Assembly (NCBI GenBank): GCA_905250075.1
Contig: CAJNOP010000190.1
Location: 1 to 64,000, forward strand
Direction: 5' to 3'
DNA: 64,000 bases
DNA from: Rotaria sp. Silwood1
Lineage: Eukaryota > Rotifera > Eurotatoria > Philodinida > Philodinidae
This document shows positions 37,201 through 48,810 of this stretch, one piece after another. A program made the translations under genes and the position numbers. How positions within the stretch are numbered: the first letter of the stretch is position 1; every line of letters starts with the position of its first letter. Below the pieces are notes generated by a model, which was given only the letters and a program-made list of their open reading frames with translations, did not search any database and was not told the origin of the DNA.

Positions 37201-39158
37201 ACGAATACCATAGATTATATTCTTTCGGTAATATCCAAGTTTTTGGAGCAAAATTATATTCCTGAGGAACAAAACTTGATAATCTAGAGTAAAAAAATTA
37301 ATTTATATTTAACAATAAACAATTAAATGAATAAAATGAACCTGTCATAATTTGCAGCTAGTAAATCTTTACGTGATATTTCATTCATTGTTGGAAAATG
37401 ATTTACTTTTTGATAAGGTTTAAGTGCTGATACAATATCCATAGAAATTAATGAATCATTCCATAAAAGATTACAAGTAAAATCAGAATTCGAGCATATG
37501 GAAAAACCAGATAGCTTAACAGCTAGAGAAACTAAAATTTAAGCAATAAAATTTCAATGTATTTTAATATAAGAATCTTATGTGTAATGCCTATCTTCTC
37601 GAACGAGATACGTATATATCATCAGATGTTTTATTCTGAAAAATTAATTACTAAAAACATGAATTTTTGTTTTGGTTTGGCCCCTTATTCAAAGTCTATT
37701 TATGAAAAAAATATAATACGTTGAACTCAGAAGCGAAATAGATGTTAATATAGATGAACTCATTAGCTCAATATTGATGATTGTATAAGTCAATCGACGT
37801 TTTTTTTCAACATGATACTTATCGAAAAACATCACTCAATTTATACAGATACATTTATTATATCACGCGAAATTAGTGACGGTTATCTTGTTCATTCTCT
37901 CTTCGTATCCTTTACATTTTCTGTATAAATGACGATTGTATAACTATATTCTTCTCTCACGGATTGATCTTGAATATACTGAATTTCTACAATATTATTC
38001 TTTAACAGTTAATCTCAATCCAACCGGTCGAAAGTGAACAAATCATTATTATCAAATAACAACAGATTATTTTATGTAATTATGCTCTGAATCGAACTTG
38101 ACAGAGAAGACAAGAATACTGCCATTCTCTTAAATTATCTAAAGAAAAATCAACTTACTTAGAGGAAATCTTGTACCAGCAACATTGACATAAATACCTT
38201 GCTGGGTTTTTGGTTTAAATGGTAGTATCTTTGTATTAATATTTTGTAGTTCCAGTTTTTGTTTTAACTGTTTTTCACGTAACAACTTGATTAGATTTCG
38301 AAAAGCTTTTGTTGAGTCTCGAATCGAATCCATATCAAATTCATTTCTTTCGACACCTAACGTTTCACCTAATCGTTGTAAATCGGATCGTTTATGAGTG
38401 CTTAATAAAGAAGCATGCAGTGCTATTTCAAGTAAACGATTATCAGGTTTACGAATTAAATGTTGAAAAGCTTGTTTATAAGATATTAATGGTTGCGTTT
38501 GAGACTGAGATGATTTTGAATGATCAGAAACTTCACGCCAAATACGAACGAGTTGAGATATGGAAGCACTTGATGAAGCTGCTTCATAAACGATTGTCAT
38601 AAGATTAAGAAGATGAGCACGACGTAAAGATGCCTTATTGGTTTTAGTTAATTTGTTAAATTCATCAAGTTGTACTATTGGCCAACGGAAATTTGTTGAT
38701 AGAGATTTTCTTCGTTTTTCTTGTTTTTGATTAGTTGATTGAAATGTTACATTCATAACATCATGACAAATAGTAACTAAATTTTCAATACCCATTGTCT
38801 TAAGTCGAAGACGATCGTCGTCATGTCCTCGATATTTCCACTGTCCTTCGATAACCATGGATTTTAATGAGGCAACACTTGGTGATCGTGACGGTGATTG
38901 AGAAGGATTCAAGGGTTGATCAGCAACGAATTTTTCTAATGTTCGTGATCGAGATTTAGAAGGATTTAATGATTGATCAACAACTAATTTTCGTAATGTT
39001 CGATTTTCATCATTCCATTTATCATGTTGTGTCGTCAGTGACTGAACTGATGTTCTAGGACTTGTTGGTTTCATTACGAGCTCATTTACTGCTTTGTAAT
39101 TCTCAATACTCGATGGCGCTTGACGATAATTGAGACGATTATTAGATGAACGAAGCAT
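31263..39158 (-). CDS. TTLL7: Tubulin polyglutamylase TTLL7-like, with a long N-terminal extension
   Basis: Thirteen exons: 39158-38159, 37522-37342, 37283-37128, 37071-36971, 36919-36801, 36735-36577, 36520-36362, 35313-35107, 35048-34764, 33438-32938, 32879-32757, 32704-32457, 31446-31263; about 1,140 residues. The TTL core begins near residue 325 (VNVAGTRF) and shows KVNHFPTMNEISRKDLL, the ATP-site segment YIVKPINAAMGQGISI, FKFDLRIYALITSCDPL, NNGLVRMSSKKY, MHLTNY, and CFELLGFDILIDKKLKPWIL plus EVNRCPSFDVN. The AMG(Q/H)GIS signature and the C-terminal region (YWLVEFDANKRQ, NSWESLFVKS, LECCYRFVDLCKEALF) match TTLL7, which adds glutamate chains to beta-tubulin in cilia and neurites. Exon 1 encodes about 325 residues not found in vertebrate TTLL7 (887 residues in human). 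Confidence 0.9.
34240..34394. repeat. Inverted repeat with arms of about 65 bases in a TTLL7 intron
   Basis: The left arm, starting GATTTTCGACTTGAAATTTTT, is the reverse complement of the right arm, ending AAAAATTTCAAGTCGAAACTC. The match extends inward through AATAGCTTATTGT against ACAATAAACTATT. It lies in the 1.3-kb intron between exons 32938-33438 and 34764-35048. Probably a small non-autonomous transposon. Confidence 0.6.
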
Positions 39159-40515
39159 TATTTTTGTCTAATGTCAATTTTAGAGAAGAATCAGATTACA
39201 ATATTATCTTTATAGCACAAAATTTATAACAACCATTTGATATTGAGAAATGCTAGGCAACGAACCTCGACATTATTCAAACATCATTATCGCTAGATAT
39301 CACTAGTTTACTATGGGCAACACATAAATAGATCAAATAAATAAATATTTGGTTACAGTAGGTAATGAAGAGTATTTGAGTAGAAGGACAAGTTCTTTTG
39401 TGTTGTATTGGATTTTAAATTAAAATTTGACGAATATTGTATCCCTATCCAAGTCACACATTTATATATGTGATGCATAGAAATTTTTTTGTCATTGCAA
39501 GACGAGAATTACGACTGTATATCGTCGTGTCACATATGACGCAACACGACATGTACACGACTACCATAAAAAATGGTGTATTATCATATACAAATTCGCC
39601 TATCATCGTATTTTGCATCAGCATTTCATATTTCGCCCCTTCCCACTCTGATATTTGAGGTCCCAGTCAGACTGGGTACCTTCGTTTATTGAAATGAATA
39701 CGTACCCTTCAATTGATCGTTATAAATGATCTAAACCTAAGAAAATTGATTAAAATAACCTAATACTTAATATTCGATTTATCGTTATAAACACCATGGT
39801 GGACATAATTTTTCGGACGATTTTGTCTTGCTTATAAGTATCTGATAAAGTTAGCTTATAAAGCGCAACTTTTGCTAAAATCATAGACATTGTTTATGCT
39901 AGATCTATAGCAAACTTCATCCCTCAACATTGAGTCATAATAAAACTGAACATGTAAAAATGTGTAGTAGTCATTTTCGATTGGACAAGTTTTTTCGGAC
40001 GATCTTTCAAACTGAGTGCATTTTTTTCATAATTGTTCCAAAGAACTAAAACCATAAAAAATAAAAAATGCACAACACGAGCTACATTTTGATGACTAAA
40101 AATTTCTAAAAGTAAATATAGATAACTAACAACGTTCATATGAACTCTTTCAAAAATATCCTTTTAATATTGCACAAAATCAAAATATATCTACGCCGAA
40201 TAGACCAAAATTTATAGGATAAATATTTTATTTCATTCACCAAGACAAACGACAAGCACAATATCACTCGTATAAAGAAAGTTATTAATTACATTTAATT
40301 TTACAACAAAACAAAAATTAGAATCTTAAAAAATCTACCTTAGAAAATTGTTTTACATATATGAAATAAAAGAAAAAAACCATTGAGTCATTGAAACAAA
40401 GCAACAAATAAGCGATTTCATAGCAATAAACGAACATAAAAGCGACTAGATTTATAATATCTGTCAAAATGACTTTAATTTGTATGATTTAGAAAAACAA
40501 AAAAAAAAGAAGATT
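39159..40515. other. Intergenic, no feature seen
   Basis: Spacer between the TTLL7 start and the CFAP36 stop. I find no exon. A run of AT-rich sequence and short chance frames on both strands is all that shows. Confidence 0.4.
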
Positions 40516-41516
40516 TCATCGTTTATCAACAACTTCTCGTCGAAGTTTTGCTGCTATAGCTCGTCGTTTTTCTAATTCATCATTGGATATTTGTTGTTCT
40601 TGTTTAATTGTTGTTTCCATTGATTTTCGTGCAACATTAGCAGCTGATTGTGGTCGAACATGAATACTTTCTTTTTCTAATTCTCGAACACATTGATTAC
40701 GTCGTTGTCGAATAATTAAATCACGTTGTTGTTTAAGAAAATTTTGTCTTGATAACATAACTGATGGAATTTCATCATCAACAGATGATGTTGTATCTAT
40801 TGTTAATTCTTTTAATTTTTCACGAAGAATTTCTTCAGATATTGAATCAATTGTTTTAGATTCAATATTTGACTATAATAAAAGAAAAATATTTTTATTT
40901 AAAATTAGAATAAAAAGACAACCTTAGCCTTTTTAGTTTGAAATTGTTGATGTTTATCAGAATTCATTTTTATTCTGTCGTTTCGTGTTACATTCGATGA
41001 AACTGTTGTAGAATTTTCCATTGACATTTTACTTGTGAATGATGATGAAGTTGCTTTTAATAATAATTGTAAAACTTGATCATCATTCGTATCTGTTTGT
41101 TTTAATAAACCACATTCTAATTGTAAATTAACTAATGCTTGTAATTGAAGAATTAAATTTTTTCTTTTCATCATTTCTGTAAATAAATTAAAATCATTTA
41201 TTGAATATAATTGTTCATAAGATTCATCGATTGTTATTGAATTATTTTTTTGATAATAATTTTTTACTTGATTTACATCTAATTTAAGATCTTCACTAAG
41301 ACTAATTAGTAATGAATCAACTAAATTTTGATATTGTTTATATATTTTTTTTTGTTCATTGAGTGAAGATAATGATAATTGATGATCATCATCATCATCA
41401 TAATCAAAACAAGCACAATTTGTATCAATAAATATTTGTATAGGTGATAACCAAATTGATGAATGAATAAAATCATTGATTATATCATATATCCAACTTT
41501 CTTCATTAGACGCCAT
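40516..41516 (-). CDS. CFAP36: Cilia- and flagella-associated protein 36 (BART-domain protein)
   Basis: Two exons (41516-40923, 40872-40516) encode 316 residues; the human protein has 342. The N-terminal BART-like domain (about 1-130) has WIYDIINDFIHSSIWLSPI, a CFDYDDDDD acidic stretch, YKQYQNLVDSLL, and NDFNLFTEMMKRKNLILQLQ, each aligning with its CFAP36 counterpart. The C-terminal coiled coil starts near LSRQNFLKQQRDLIIRQRR and ends EKRRAIAAKLRREVVDK, like the family terminus. CFAP36 (CCDC104) binds ARL3 in the ciliary transition region. The gene is head-to-head with the filamin-repeat gene, with 235 bases between start codons. Confidence 0.9.
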
Positions 41517-41751
41517 TTATTAATATTTATTTTTTAAACATTTTACTACCTACCATAGTAAATGAAGAACAATTGGAAACATTTTTTTATAGTTTAGCGC
41601 CCTCTATTAAGACAAAATTTTTTGAAATTCGTCGTCAAAACTATTTAATCCAATTAAATAAAAATTTTACTTAAAGAAATAGATCTTGTCTAACTTCGTT
41701 TTTTCTTCAAAGATCTTTACTTTTCTTTTTCAGAATTTATTTAACAACATA
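41517..41751. promoter_or_regulatory. Shared upstream region of two divergent genes
   Basis: The 235 bases between the CFAP36 start (minus) and the filamin-repeat gene start (plus) must carry both 5' regions. An acceptor-like TTTTCTTTTTCAG ends at 41733, 18 bases before the plus-strand ATG. No clear TATA box stands out. Confidence 0.45.
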
Positions 41752-44700
41752 ATGTTGCCGAAAGTTCGTCGTTTTCTTAATAATACTAATAATAATTCCT
41801 TTATAATAAATAATAAATTAACTTCATCAATTGATCGTTTAAGTAATAAAAGTAGTAGTTCAAATTCAGCAGATGAAAACAATGGTAAGCTCTAAAAATT
41901 CATTTTATATTCATCTATTGTCAATTGATTTAGTTTATACAGAAACATTATTATATATTGTACATGTTGATGAAATTAAATTAACAACTGATCAAGAACA
42001 TGATACTAATGATAAACAACAATCAAGTCAACTAATGAGAAGAATATCAAAACGGACAACAGCTAGTTTTAATGAACGAGAACAAAATCGAGAAATTCAA
42101 ACATCAACACCACCTTCATTTAGTTTTTCGAATCCATTTCGACGTTTGAATAGTAATCAACTATAGAACTTATTATTAATGCGGGGGTGACATAGATTAG
42201 ATGAGACAAAATCATTTTCTTTTCTTTTGAAACACTTCGACACACTTTCAAGACTTACGAGAAAATTTCCGTTTGAGTTCATATTGGGTTCACTATGTGA
42301 CTTCACTAAGAATAGAAAAATCCGAAAAGAATTCATATTTCAATAGGTATTTGACGCCGATTTATAACAGCATCTGAAACTTTTTAGATCTTTCCAAATT
42401 CATTAGACCTATCTATCGACAAACTTTTAGGCCGAAATTCCATTATTTGATTTTTCGATAAATATAAAACGAAAATTTAGTAAAAAGGTCATAACTAGGC
42501 TCCAGAGACTCATAAGTATGTACATTTTTCATAGTTTTCTATTATTATCAAAGTTTCCATATGAGCTCCAACGACAAGCTCTGGTTCTGATAACACTCTC
42601 GTTAGTTCTATGTTCATTCATTAGAGAATTTTTTGACTCACAAAAATGTGAGCTCTCTTTTTCAAACATCTTTTTTCTTGTGAGTGAAAAATGGAAATAA
42701 TTAACAACTTATCGATCAGCCGATTGCAAGAACCAAATCAGAAATGAAAAGTTCCTGTGAAATTTCAAATATGCCGTGGAATTCCCTACAAAAGTCTCCA
42801 TCCTTCGATGTATATTTCAGAGTTTTAGAAAAATAATTTTTTGCAAGAAAACAGATCAAAAGTAACAAATAATATGAAAATTCTTCAAGACTATCTTTTT
42901 TTTAACACGATTATGTGATTGCTCAGTTCTTATTCAAGATAACTTAATCATTTTTAATCTTCAGTTTAAGAGTCGTATCATTTCATTCCATGTTAAATTC
43001 TACATCCGATAGCATGAGAATGAAAGTTTCATTTTTGAAAACATGACTTTTCCAAAGTGTTATCAGAACTACCACTAGATGTTAGTTGAACATGTTTTTT
43101 TCCTAAACAATACAACCAAGATTATTGAAAAGGTCGTAGAAGTACAGATAGCAAATTCTCTATCCATTTATACCAAATGCTTTACGATCTTCAGGTGCAA
43201 ATGTTTACCCAAGTTGACATATATCTAGATAGATGATTGAAGAGGTGTTAATCGTTTTCATTCTACTCTCACAGCAAAAGGTAGTTTCAAAAAGGAAAGT
43301 CTATATTTTTGTAAAGCAAAAACTTCTCTATCGAATAAATATAGAACGATGTTAAGAAAGTTTTCGAAACAAAGAAAATGATTCTATCTCATTTAGTCTA
43401 CGCCATCAATTATTTTCATTATTTTTGATCATAGATTTACTTAAAGCAACTGACAAATCTATACTAAGTCCATCAACACCAAACCTCAATGGTAAAAAGC
43501 TGATAAATTTTGTACTTTTCTTTTTGATTTTCAAATTTTCAGTAACACCACTATGTTCGTCAACAGCAAAAAAGTCTTCTACGTTTAAACGATCTCGTTC
43601 ACAAAATCAAAATAGTAACGAACTATTTCCTCCACCTCCACCTGAATTTCTCAATGATAACCAAATAATCAGTTCAGAAAAACAACCAAATATTCGAGCC
43701 AGTGGTCCCGGTCTAAAAGATGGTTTTGTTAATGATCTTTGTTCGTATATTTTTTCTTTTTTTTTATTAAAAAAAAAAAAAAAATCATTGTTATAAATCG
43801 AAGGTCATTTTGATTTGAACGCACCTGATGCTGAATTACAAAAACTTGTTATTGCTATTGATGGTCCATCCAAAGCTGATATTCAAATTGAAGTTATTAA
43901 TACAGGAATCTATCGAGTTTATTACAAATGTCGATCACCTGGTAAGTAAAACTAGTTTGTAAAAAGAATAATTATGTTTTATTTCAGGTAAATATCATAT
44001 ATCATTGACATATAATGGTGCACATATTGATAGTTCACCGTATCATTTATCATTACATACTCAATCATCTCAAGAACAGGTTGTACCACCTGCTAATATT
44101 CCAATTCGTGCAGTTATTGAACCTATAGAATTTCATGTATGATTTTGATTTTATTTCAAAACCTAAACTTATCTGTGATCTATTAGGTTAATACTCCATC
44201 TATAGTCAATGTTCGTCCAGAGACATCATGTAATATCTTTCAAGCTTATATACAAGCACCACAAGGAAATATTAATTTACCAATAACAGTGCATAAATCA
44301 GCTAAATCAGGTTAGATTAAACAAACAATTATTTATTAATTAAATATCTTTCAGGAGAAAGAACGACAAAAGAAAAAGTTTTTTTTTTAAGCACCAGATG
44401 GTTATGATAGAGACAGATGTTCTTGTACTTAATATATTAAGTGTAAGAGCATCCCCCTTTCGTAACCTAAAATTTTTGTTTTCTTTTGTAACCATTGTAT
44501 AGTCTGAAGTAATAACTAACTATTGAATACATTTTAGAATCTAAAAATTGTCTTTAAACGTAAAAAAAGTTCAAATTAACGTAACACAAATAGCAAAACC
44601 TATTCGTCATCTATGTTTTTCGTAAACCAACTTTGTCATGAAAAAGAAAAGAGTAGAAACGCTTCCGTTTCTTCAGTCTAGAATATTCGATAAAACTGAT

Positions 44701-46388
44701 GTTGTTTTCGCATAGACTATACACTGTTTGAAATTGATTTTTGTTTTTATTTCAACAAATATTGTTCTGTGAAGTTTTCAATAGGTCTTACACGAAAAGC
44801 TCTATTGAAAAAATAGAGTATCTTCGTTTTTTGGCTTTTTTTCGAAGGACAAACAATAAAACGAAACCAAAAACCATATTCCACTCGATTGAACATAGCA
44901 TCTCAAAGAAATGGAGGCATTATTTTGCCATTGTGATTCTAGTATCTCATAAAAGACAGCATCCGAGAACATTAAGTCTATGTCAAATTTTCTTCTATTC
45001 GTCACGATCTACTGACTTTGAAAATTTCGTATTTTTCTAATTAGCTTGCTCCACAAACTCCAGAATGCTGAAGTCTTAAGCTGATAATATAGAATAATGG
45101 AACTAAATTTCTTCTAGAATTAGAAATGTAAAGCTTACTTAATGAATTAACTATTTTTGAATTATTTCTTAATTACATCCATAATTTAAGAGAATTTTTT
45201 TATTTTATTATTAATTTAGAATGTTACGAAATTTTTTTTATACCAAATACATGTGGTAATTATTGGCTTAATATAAATCTTAATCATATGCCCATTATCG
45301 ATAATCCTTGTCGATTAACTATACGACCATGTTCTTCTATGAAATCAATGGTTAACAGTAAAGAAGAACTATTTCATGCGTACACTGGTAAGCATAGCTG
45401 CGATGGCCGAGTGGTTAAGGCGTTGGACTAGAAATCCAATGGGATCTTCCCGCGTAGGTTCGAATCCTACTCGTAGCGCTCTGTTTTTTTTTCTTCTGTT
45501 CTATCGTGTAATAGTAAATGCGTGGAAGAACGGAAAAACATTAAAGAGACTCGACACATGAATTTTTGTTTAGGAGAATTAAGTCAATTTTTTGTATCAA
45601 AATCACCATATGATTCGTCATTGAGTACAGGAAATTTTTCTGTCGGTATCAGTGGACCATCAACTGTTTTTCTTGATGCTAATGAAACTGAATATGGTTA
45701 TGAAGTAAGTACTTTATCATTAAAAACAAAAAAAAACATTTGAAACTTAATAAATTTTTATTTTAGTTTCATTATAAACCAATTCGAAGTGGAAAATATT
45801 TAATAACAGTGAAAAATAATGGAAAACATATTCAAGGAAGTCCATTTATTTGTCGTGTTTATGGTTTGTTGAATTTTTAAAGAGTATTTTCTTTTAGAAA
45901 AATATTATTTTAGATAAACATAAAGAAAATCAAACAACTAGTTGTGATACATTAGGACCTATTCAATCGAAATTAAATCATGTTAATAGTCATATCGATT
46001 TTGATACTCTTCGTTCATCAATGACAGGTGATGCTTCACAAATTTGTGTGTTTGGTACTGGTCTATACGAAGCTAAAAAACGACGAAAAGCATCATTTAA
46101 AATTGATGCTAGTCAAGCAGGTTTTTAAATGAATAAGATTTTTAAAAAAATATTTTTATTATAAATTATTAATTATCTTTAGGTCCTGGTATACTTTTAG
46201 TTGGTCTTTATTCTCCTCTTGGTCCTTGTGAACGTCTTGTTGTCAAACGTATCATGCCACATTCACCTGGTTTTATCTATAAAGTATCTTATCGAGTACG
46301 AACACGTGGTCAATATCTATTAACAATTCTTTATGGAGTAAATATGGAACATGTGCCTGGAAGTCCTTATCTTGTGCTTGTCGAATAA
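41752..46388 (+). CDS. Filamin-repeat protein without an actin-binding domain
   Basis: Twelve exons: 41752-41884, 41943-42152, 43435-43491, 43543-43740, 43804-43941, 43988-44136, 44187-44310, 45220-45387, 45574-45704, 45767-45863, 45914-46120, 46183-46388; 605 residues with consistent phases. The first 180 residues are Ser/Asn-rich and disordered, with a proline run (LFPPPPPEFL). Four filamin-type Ig repeats follow: about 183-285 (ASGPGLKDGF, GKYHISLTYNGAHIDSSPY), 300-385 (CGNYWLNINLNHMPI), 393-470 (SGKYLITVKNNGKHIQGSPF) and 500-605 (ASFKIDASQAGPG, GQYLLTILYGVNMEHVPGSPY). Canonical filamins start with two CH domains; none is visible here. A scaffold role is likely. Alternatively, the stop just after the exon 2 donor could end a short isoform. 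Intron 8 contains a tRNA gene. Confidence 0.8.
45397..45478 (+). tRNA. tRNA-Ser (anticodon AGA)
   Basis: This 82-base sequence folds as a class II tRNA. Acceptor GCTGCGA pairs with TCGTAGC (one G-T wobble), with discriminator G at 45478. The anticodon stem TTGGA/TCCAA encloses loop CTAGAAA with anticodon AGA at 45430-45432, and there is a long variable arm between it and the T arm. Internal promoter boxes are visible: A box TGGCCGAGTGG (45404-45414) and B box GGTTCGAATCC (45457-45467). No intron. It sits in the sense orientation inside intron 8 (45388-45573) of the filamin-repeat gene. Confidence 0.97.
45484..45492 (+). terminator. RNA polymerase III terminator of tRNA-Ser
   Basis: Run of nine T residues five bases after the tRNA 3' end, as expected for Pol III termination. 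It also lies inside the host gene's intron. Confidence 0.85.
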
Positions 46389-46520
46389 AAAAACAAACTA
46401 ATTAAATTACATAATTTTCACATCTTTTTTTTTTGGTTTTTCTATTTTATGTATATGAGTGATTGTTTTTTTCCCCTTGAACGTATGTTTTGTTCTTTAT
46501 TCTCTCGACTATTGAAACAG

Positions 46521-46540
46521 TGTGTGTGTGTGTATGTGTG
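46521..46540. repeat. TG microsatellite
   Basis: TGTGTGTGTGTGTATGTGTG in the 3' flank of the filamin-repeat gene. Confidence 0.9.
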
Positions 46541-46789
46541 AATTGCAAAAAAGACCGAGTTGATGAAGAATAAATGAAAAACTGACTGAAAAAAAAAAAT
46601 GGTTTAATATAAAAACAACTATCAAGAAAAAAAGCAAAGAAAACATACAACAAATTTTACGTTTGGTAGTCAAGTTTAAAAACAGTACTGTTGTGGTAAG
46701 TCAGTGAACTTGAATAGAAATAAGTAACTAAAAATAATTTTTTTTTTTATAAATTTAATCATCAATATTATTATTTAGAAATCATTACG

Positions 46790-47104
46790 ATGACTGATCA
46801 ATCTCGACAAACTCCTTTATCTTCCACAAGACCATCAGGTGAACATATTTATACAAAACTACAAGTACAGTTTGGTGGTGATGTTCAAGAAATTGTTTTG
46901 AAAACAGAAAAAGAACCAACATGTGGTGATTTAGCTAAACAATTACAACATATATATCGTATTACAATTGATAATCAATTGATTTATTATCGTGGTCAAC
47001 GACTTCATCATCGTCATTCAGAAAATTATGATCGTACTCTTTCAAAATATGGAATTTTTTCAGGAAATTTAATTAAATTAATTGGCAAACGCGGATTACT
47101 TTAA
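46790..47104 (+). CDS. Small ubiquitin-like-domain protein
   Basis: Single exon, 104 residues. After about 18 flexible residues, the beta-grasp pattern runs to the end: YTKLQVQFGGDVQEIVLKT, TCGDLAKQLQHIYRI, NQLIYYRGQRLHH, then TLSKYGIFSGNLIKLIGKRG. The order strand, strand, helix, then a short (I/L)YYRG(Q/K).L and YGI..G..I.L fits ubiquitin-like domains, most like those of BAG1-type proteins, although no BAG domain follows. The C-terminus KRGLL has a GLL end rather than a GG, so conjugation like ubiquitin is unlikely. An acceptor-like TTATTTAG lies 11 bases before the ATG. The gene is convergent with the calcium sensor, 207 bases away. Confidence 0.7.
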   Translation: MTDQSRQTPLSSTRPSGEHIYTKLQVQFGGDVQEIVLKTEKEPTCGDLAKQLQHIYRITIDNQLIYYRGQRLHHRHSENYDRTLSKYGIFSGNLIKLIGKRGLL

Positions 47105-47311
47105 CCAATTGAATATTTATTTTAATTTGAACATAAAAACAAAAAAAATTCTCAAATTTCTTTGCTCTTGTGTGGAATACAAATTAGAAAAAAAAACATA
47201 TGGAAGATGATGACTAATAGATATCATATCGTAAAAAATATCTTATTTCTGTAAATGAGTCGTAGATGATGAAGCATTCTCTATTGAAGAAATTAGCACA
47301 GTAGTTAGACT

Positions 47312-48127
47312 TTATGTTGGATCACATTGTAATAAACGAATAATGGACGGATCTGATTTAGCACCTATAAATAATAATAAATTGAAAAATTTTAACTATA
47401 ATATAAAGAAAAAAAAATATTAACCTTGAATAAATTCTTCACGTGTTAATTTTCCATCATGATCAGTATCAAATGTACGAAAAATCTAAAAGAAAATTTT
47501 AAAGAAACTCGTTTTTCTTAAGCAAAATAATTTTTTACTTTATCAGTTCTTTTCTCAGGTGTAGATTCATCTTCAGGCATTTTAATAACTGAACCAACCA
47601 TTTGATAGATTGCCTAAAAATCAATATTATATTAAATATCAATTCTTGTTTCTTTTTTCTTTTTTTAAATTTACAGTAATAATTTCAAGCATTTCATCTT
47701 TTGTTATAAATCCATCTCCATTTGTATCATAAAGACCAAATGCCCAATTAAGTTTTTCATCTAAATTTCCTTTAGATGTAATACTTAATGCAGTAAGAAA
47801 TTCTCGAAATGATATTTGTTGATTACGATCAGCATCAAAACGTCGAAAAACATGTTCAGCAAAAGCTGAAGAATCACCAGCAGGAAAAAATTGTGCATAA
47901 ATTTTTTTAAATTCATCAAATGTTAATTGTCCACTTGGACAATCTTTATGAAAACATTTATACCATTCTTCTATGAAATATTAAAGAAAAAAATGTTTTA
48001 TATTTCATTTATTAAAAAAAAATATATTTGCTGGTTATATACTTATTTCTGCATCGGTAAATGTCGTCATATGACGAAAATAGTCTAAATCAGCTTGCCG
48101 AAGTTTACCAGGAGGTTTATTTCCCAT
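47312..48127 (-). CDS. Neuronal calcium sensor, hippocalcin/neurocalcin type
   Basis: Five exons (48127-48043, 47970-47675, 47613-47539, 47485-47425, 47364-47312) give 189 residues, the family's usual length. MGNKPPGKL gives a myristoylation glycine at position 2. EF1 is the non-binding KDCPSGQL type. EF2 ([14 protein letters not shown]), EF3 ([14 protein letters not shown]) and EF4 ([14 protein letters not shown]) keep the Ca-binding acidic positions. The linker [17 protein letters not shown] and the end [19 protein letters not shown] match hippocalcin and neurocalcin rather than frequenin. Such proteins expose a myristoyl group on calcium binding and move to membranes, with targets such as guanylate cyclases and kinases. 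Confidence 0.93.
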
Positions 48128-48640
48128 TGGGATAAATTAAAAATGAAAAATAACGAACACAAAGAAAAGCATTTATTGCTTTAATCACGATATCGCAGCC
48201 ATTTTAAATCAAATACACGTACACAGTAATAAGTAAGTTGTCAAGTCTAGTAGCGAGCAAATAAAATAACAGGTAACAGAGAAATAATATAGCATGCAGT
48301 GTGCTCTGTCATATCTTCCTATTGGTTATAAATATTATCCATTCAAAATTATACTTATTTTGTTCCTCTAGTGGTTTATTGAATTTATCTTTTCTGTACA
48401 TATTTGAAGGGATCTAGTTCTTAAAACAGTACCATTATTATCGCCAATTGTTAGTTAATATAATTAGTTTGATAAATGCATTACTTTACTGTTTACTAAA
48501 CAGTCAATCGTCAACGAATTTAATATTGAATTCAATATTTTTATTAACAAGACTGTAGTTTGTGAAGATATACGTCTATTTAGCTACTTAAAATTGGATG
48601 AAAATGAGCAATATGGTGGTTCTTTTTTGTTTTCGATAAT

Positions 48641-48654
48641 CTCTCTCTCTCTCT
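48641..48654. repeat. CT microsatellite
   Basis: Seven CT units in the divergent intergenic region between the calcium sensor and the CHCH gene. Confidence 0.9.
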
Positions 48655-48810
48655 AAAATTTTTAAAGTGAATATTACTAAGAAGATTTAATTTACAGAGA
48701 TGATGATAATCATCTAGAAGGTGTGAATTAATTTATTTTTATTATCACAAAATTGATGTGAACTGTATGAGTATAATTTTTTTCAAAATATTTTGAAGAT
48801 ATTGATTAAT

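Noticed and set aside
38309-38602. 97-codon plus-strand frame
   Set aside because: Antisense to the TTLL7 first exon, whose frame joins the next exon correctly.
44741-45040. 99-codon plus-strand frame in a filamin-gene intron
   Set aside because: Including it would break the frame between exons ending 44310 and starting 45220, which join cleanly; a frame on the opposite strand overlaps it.
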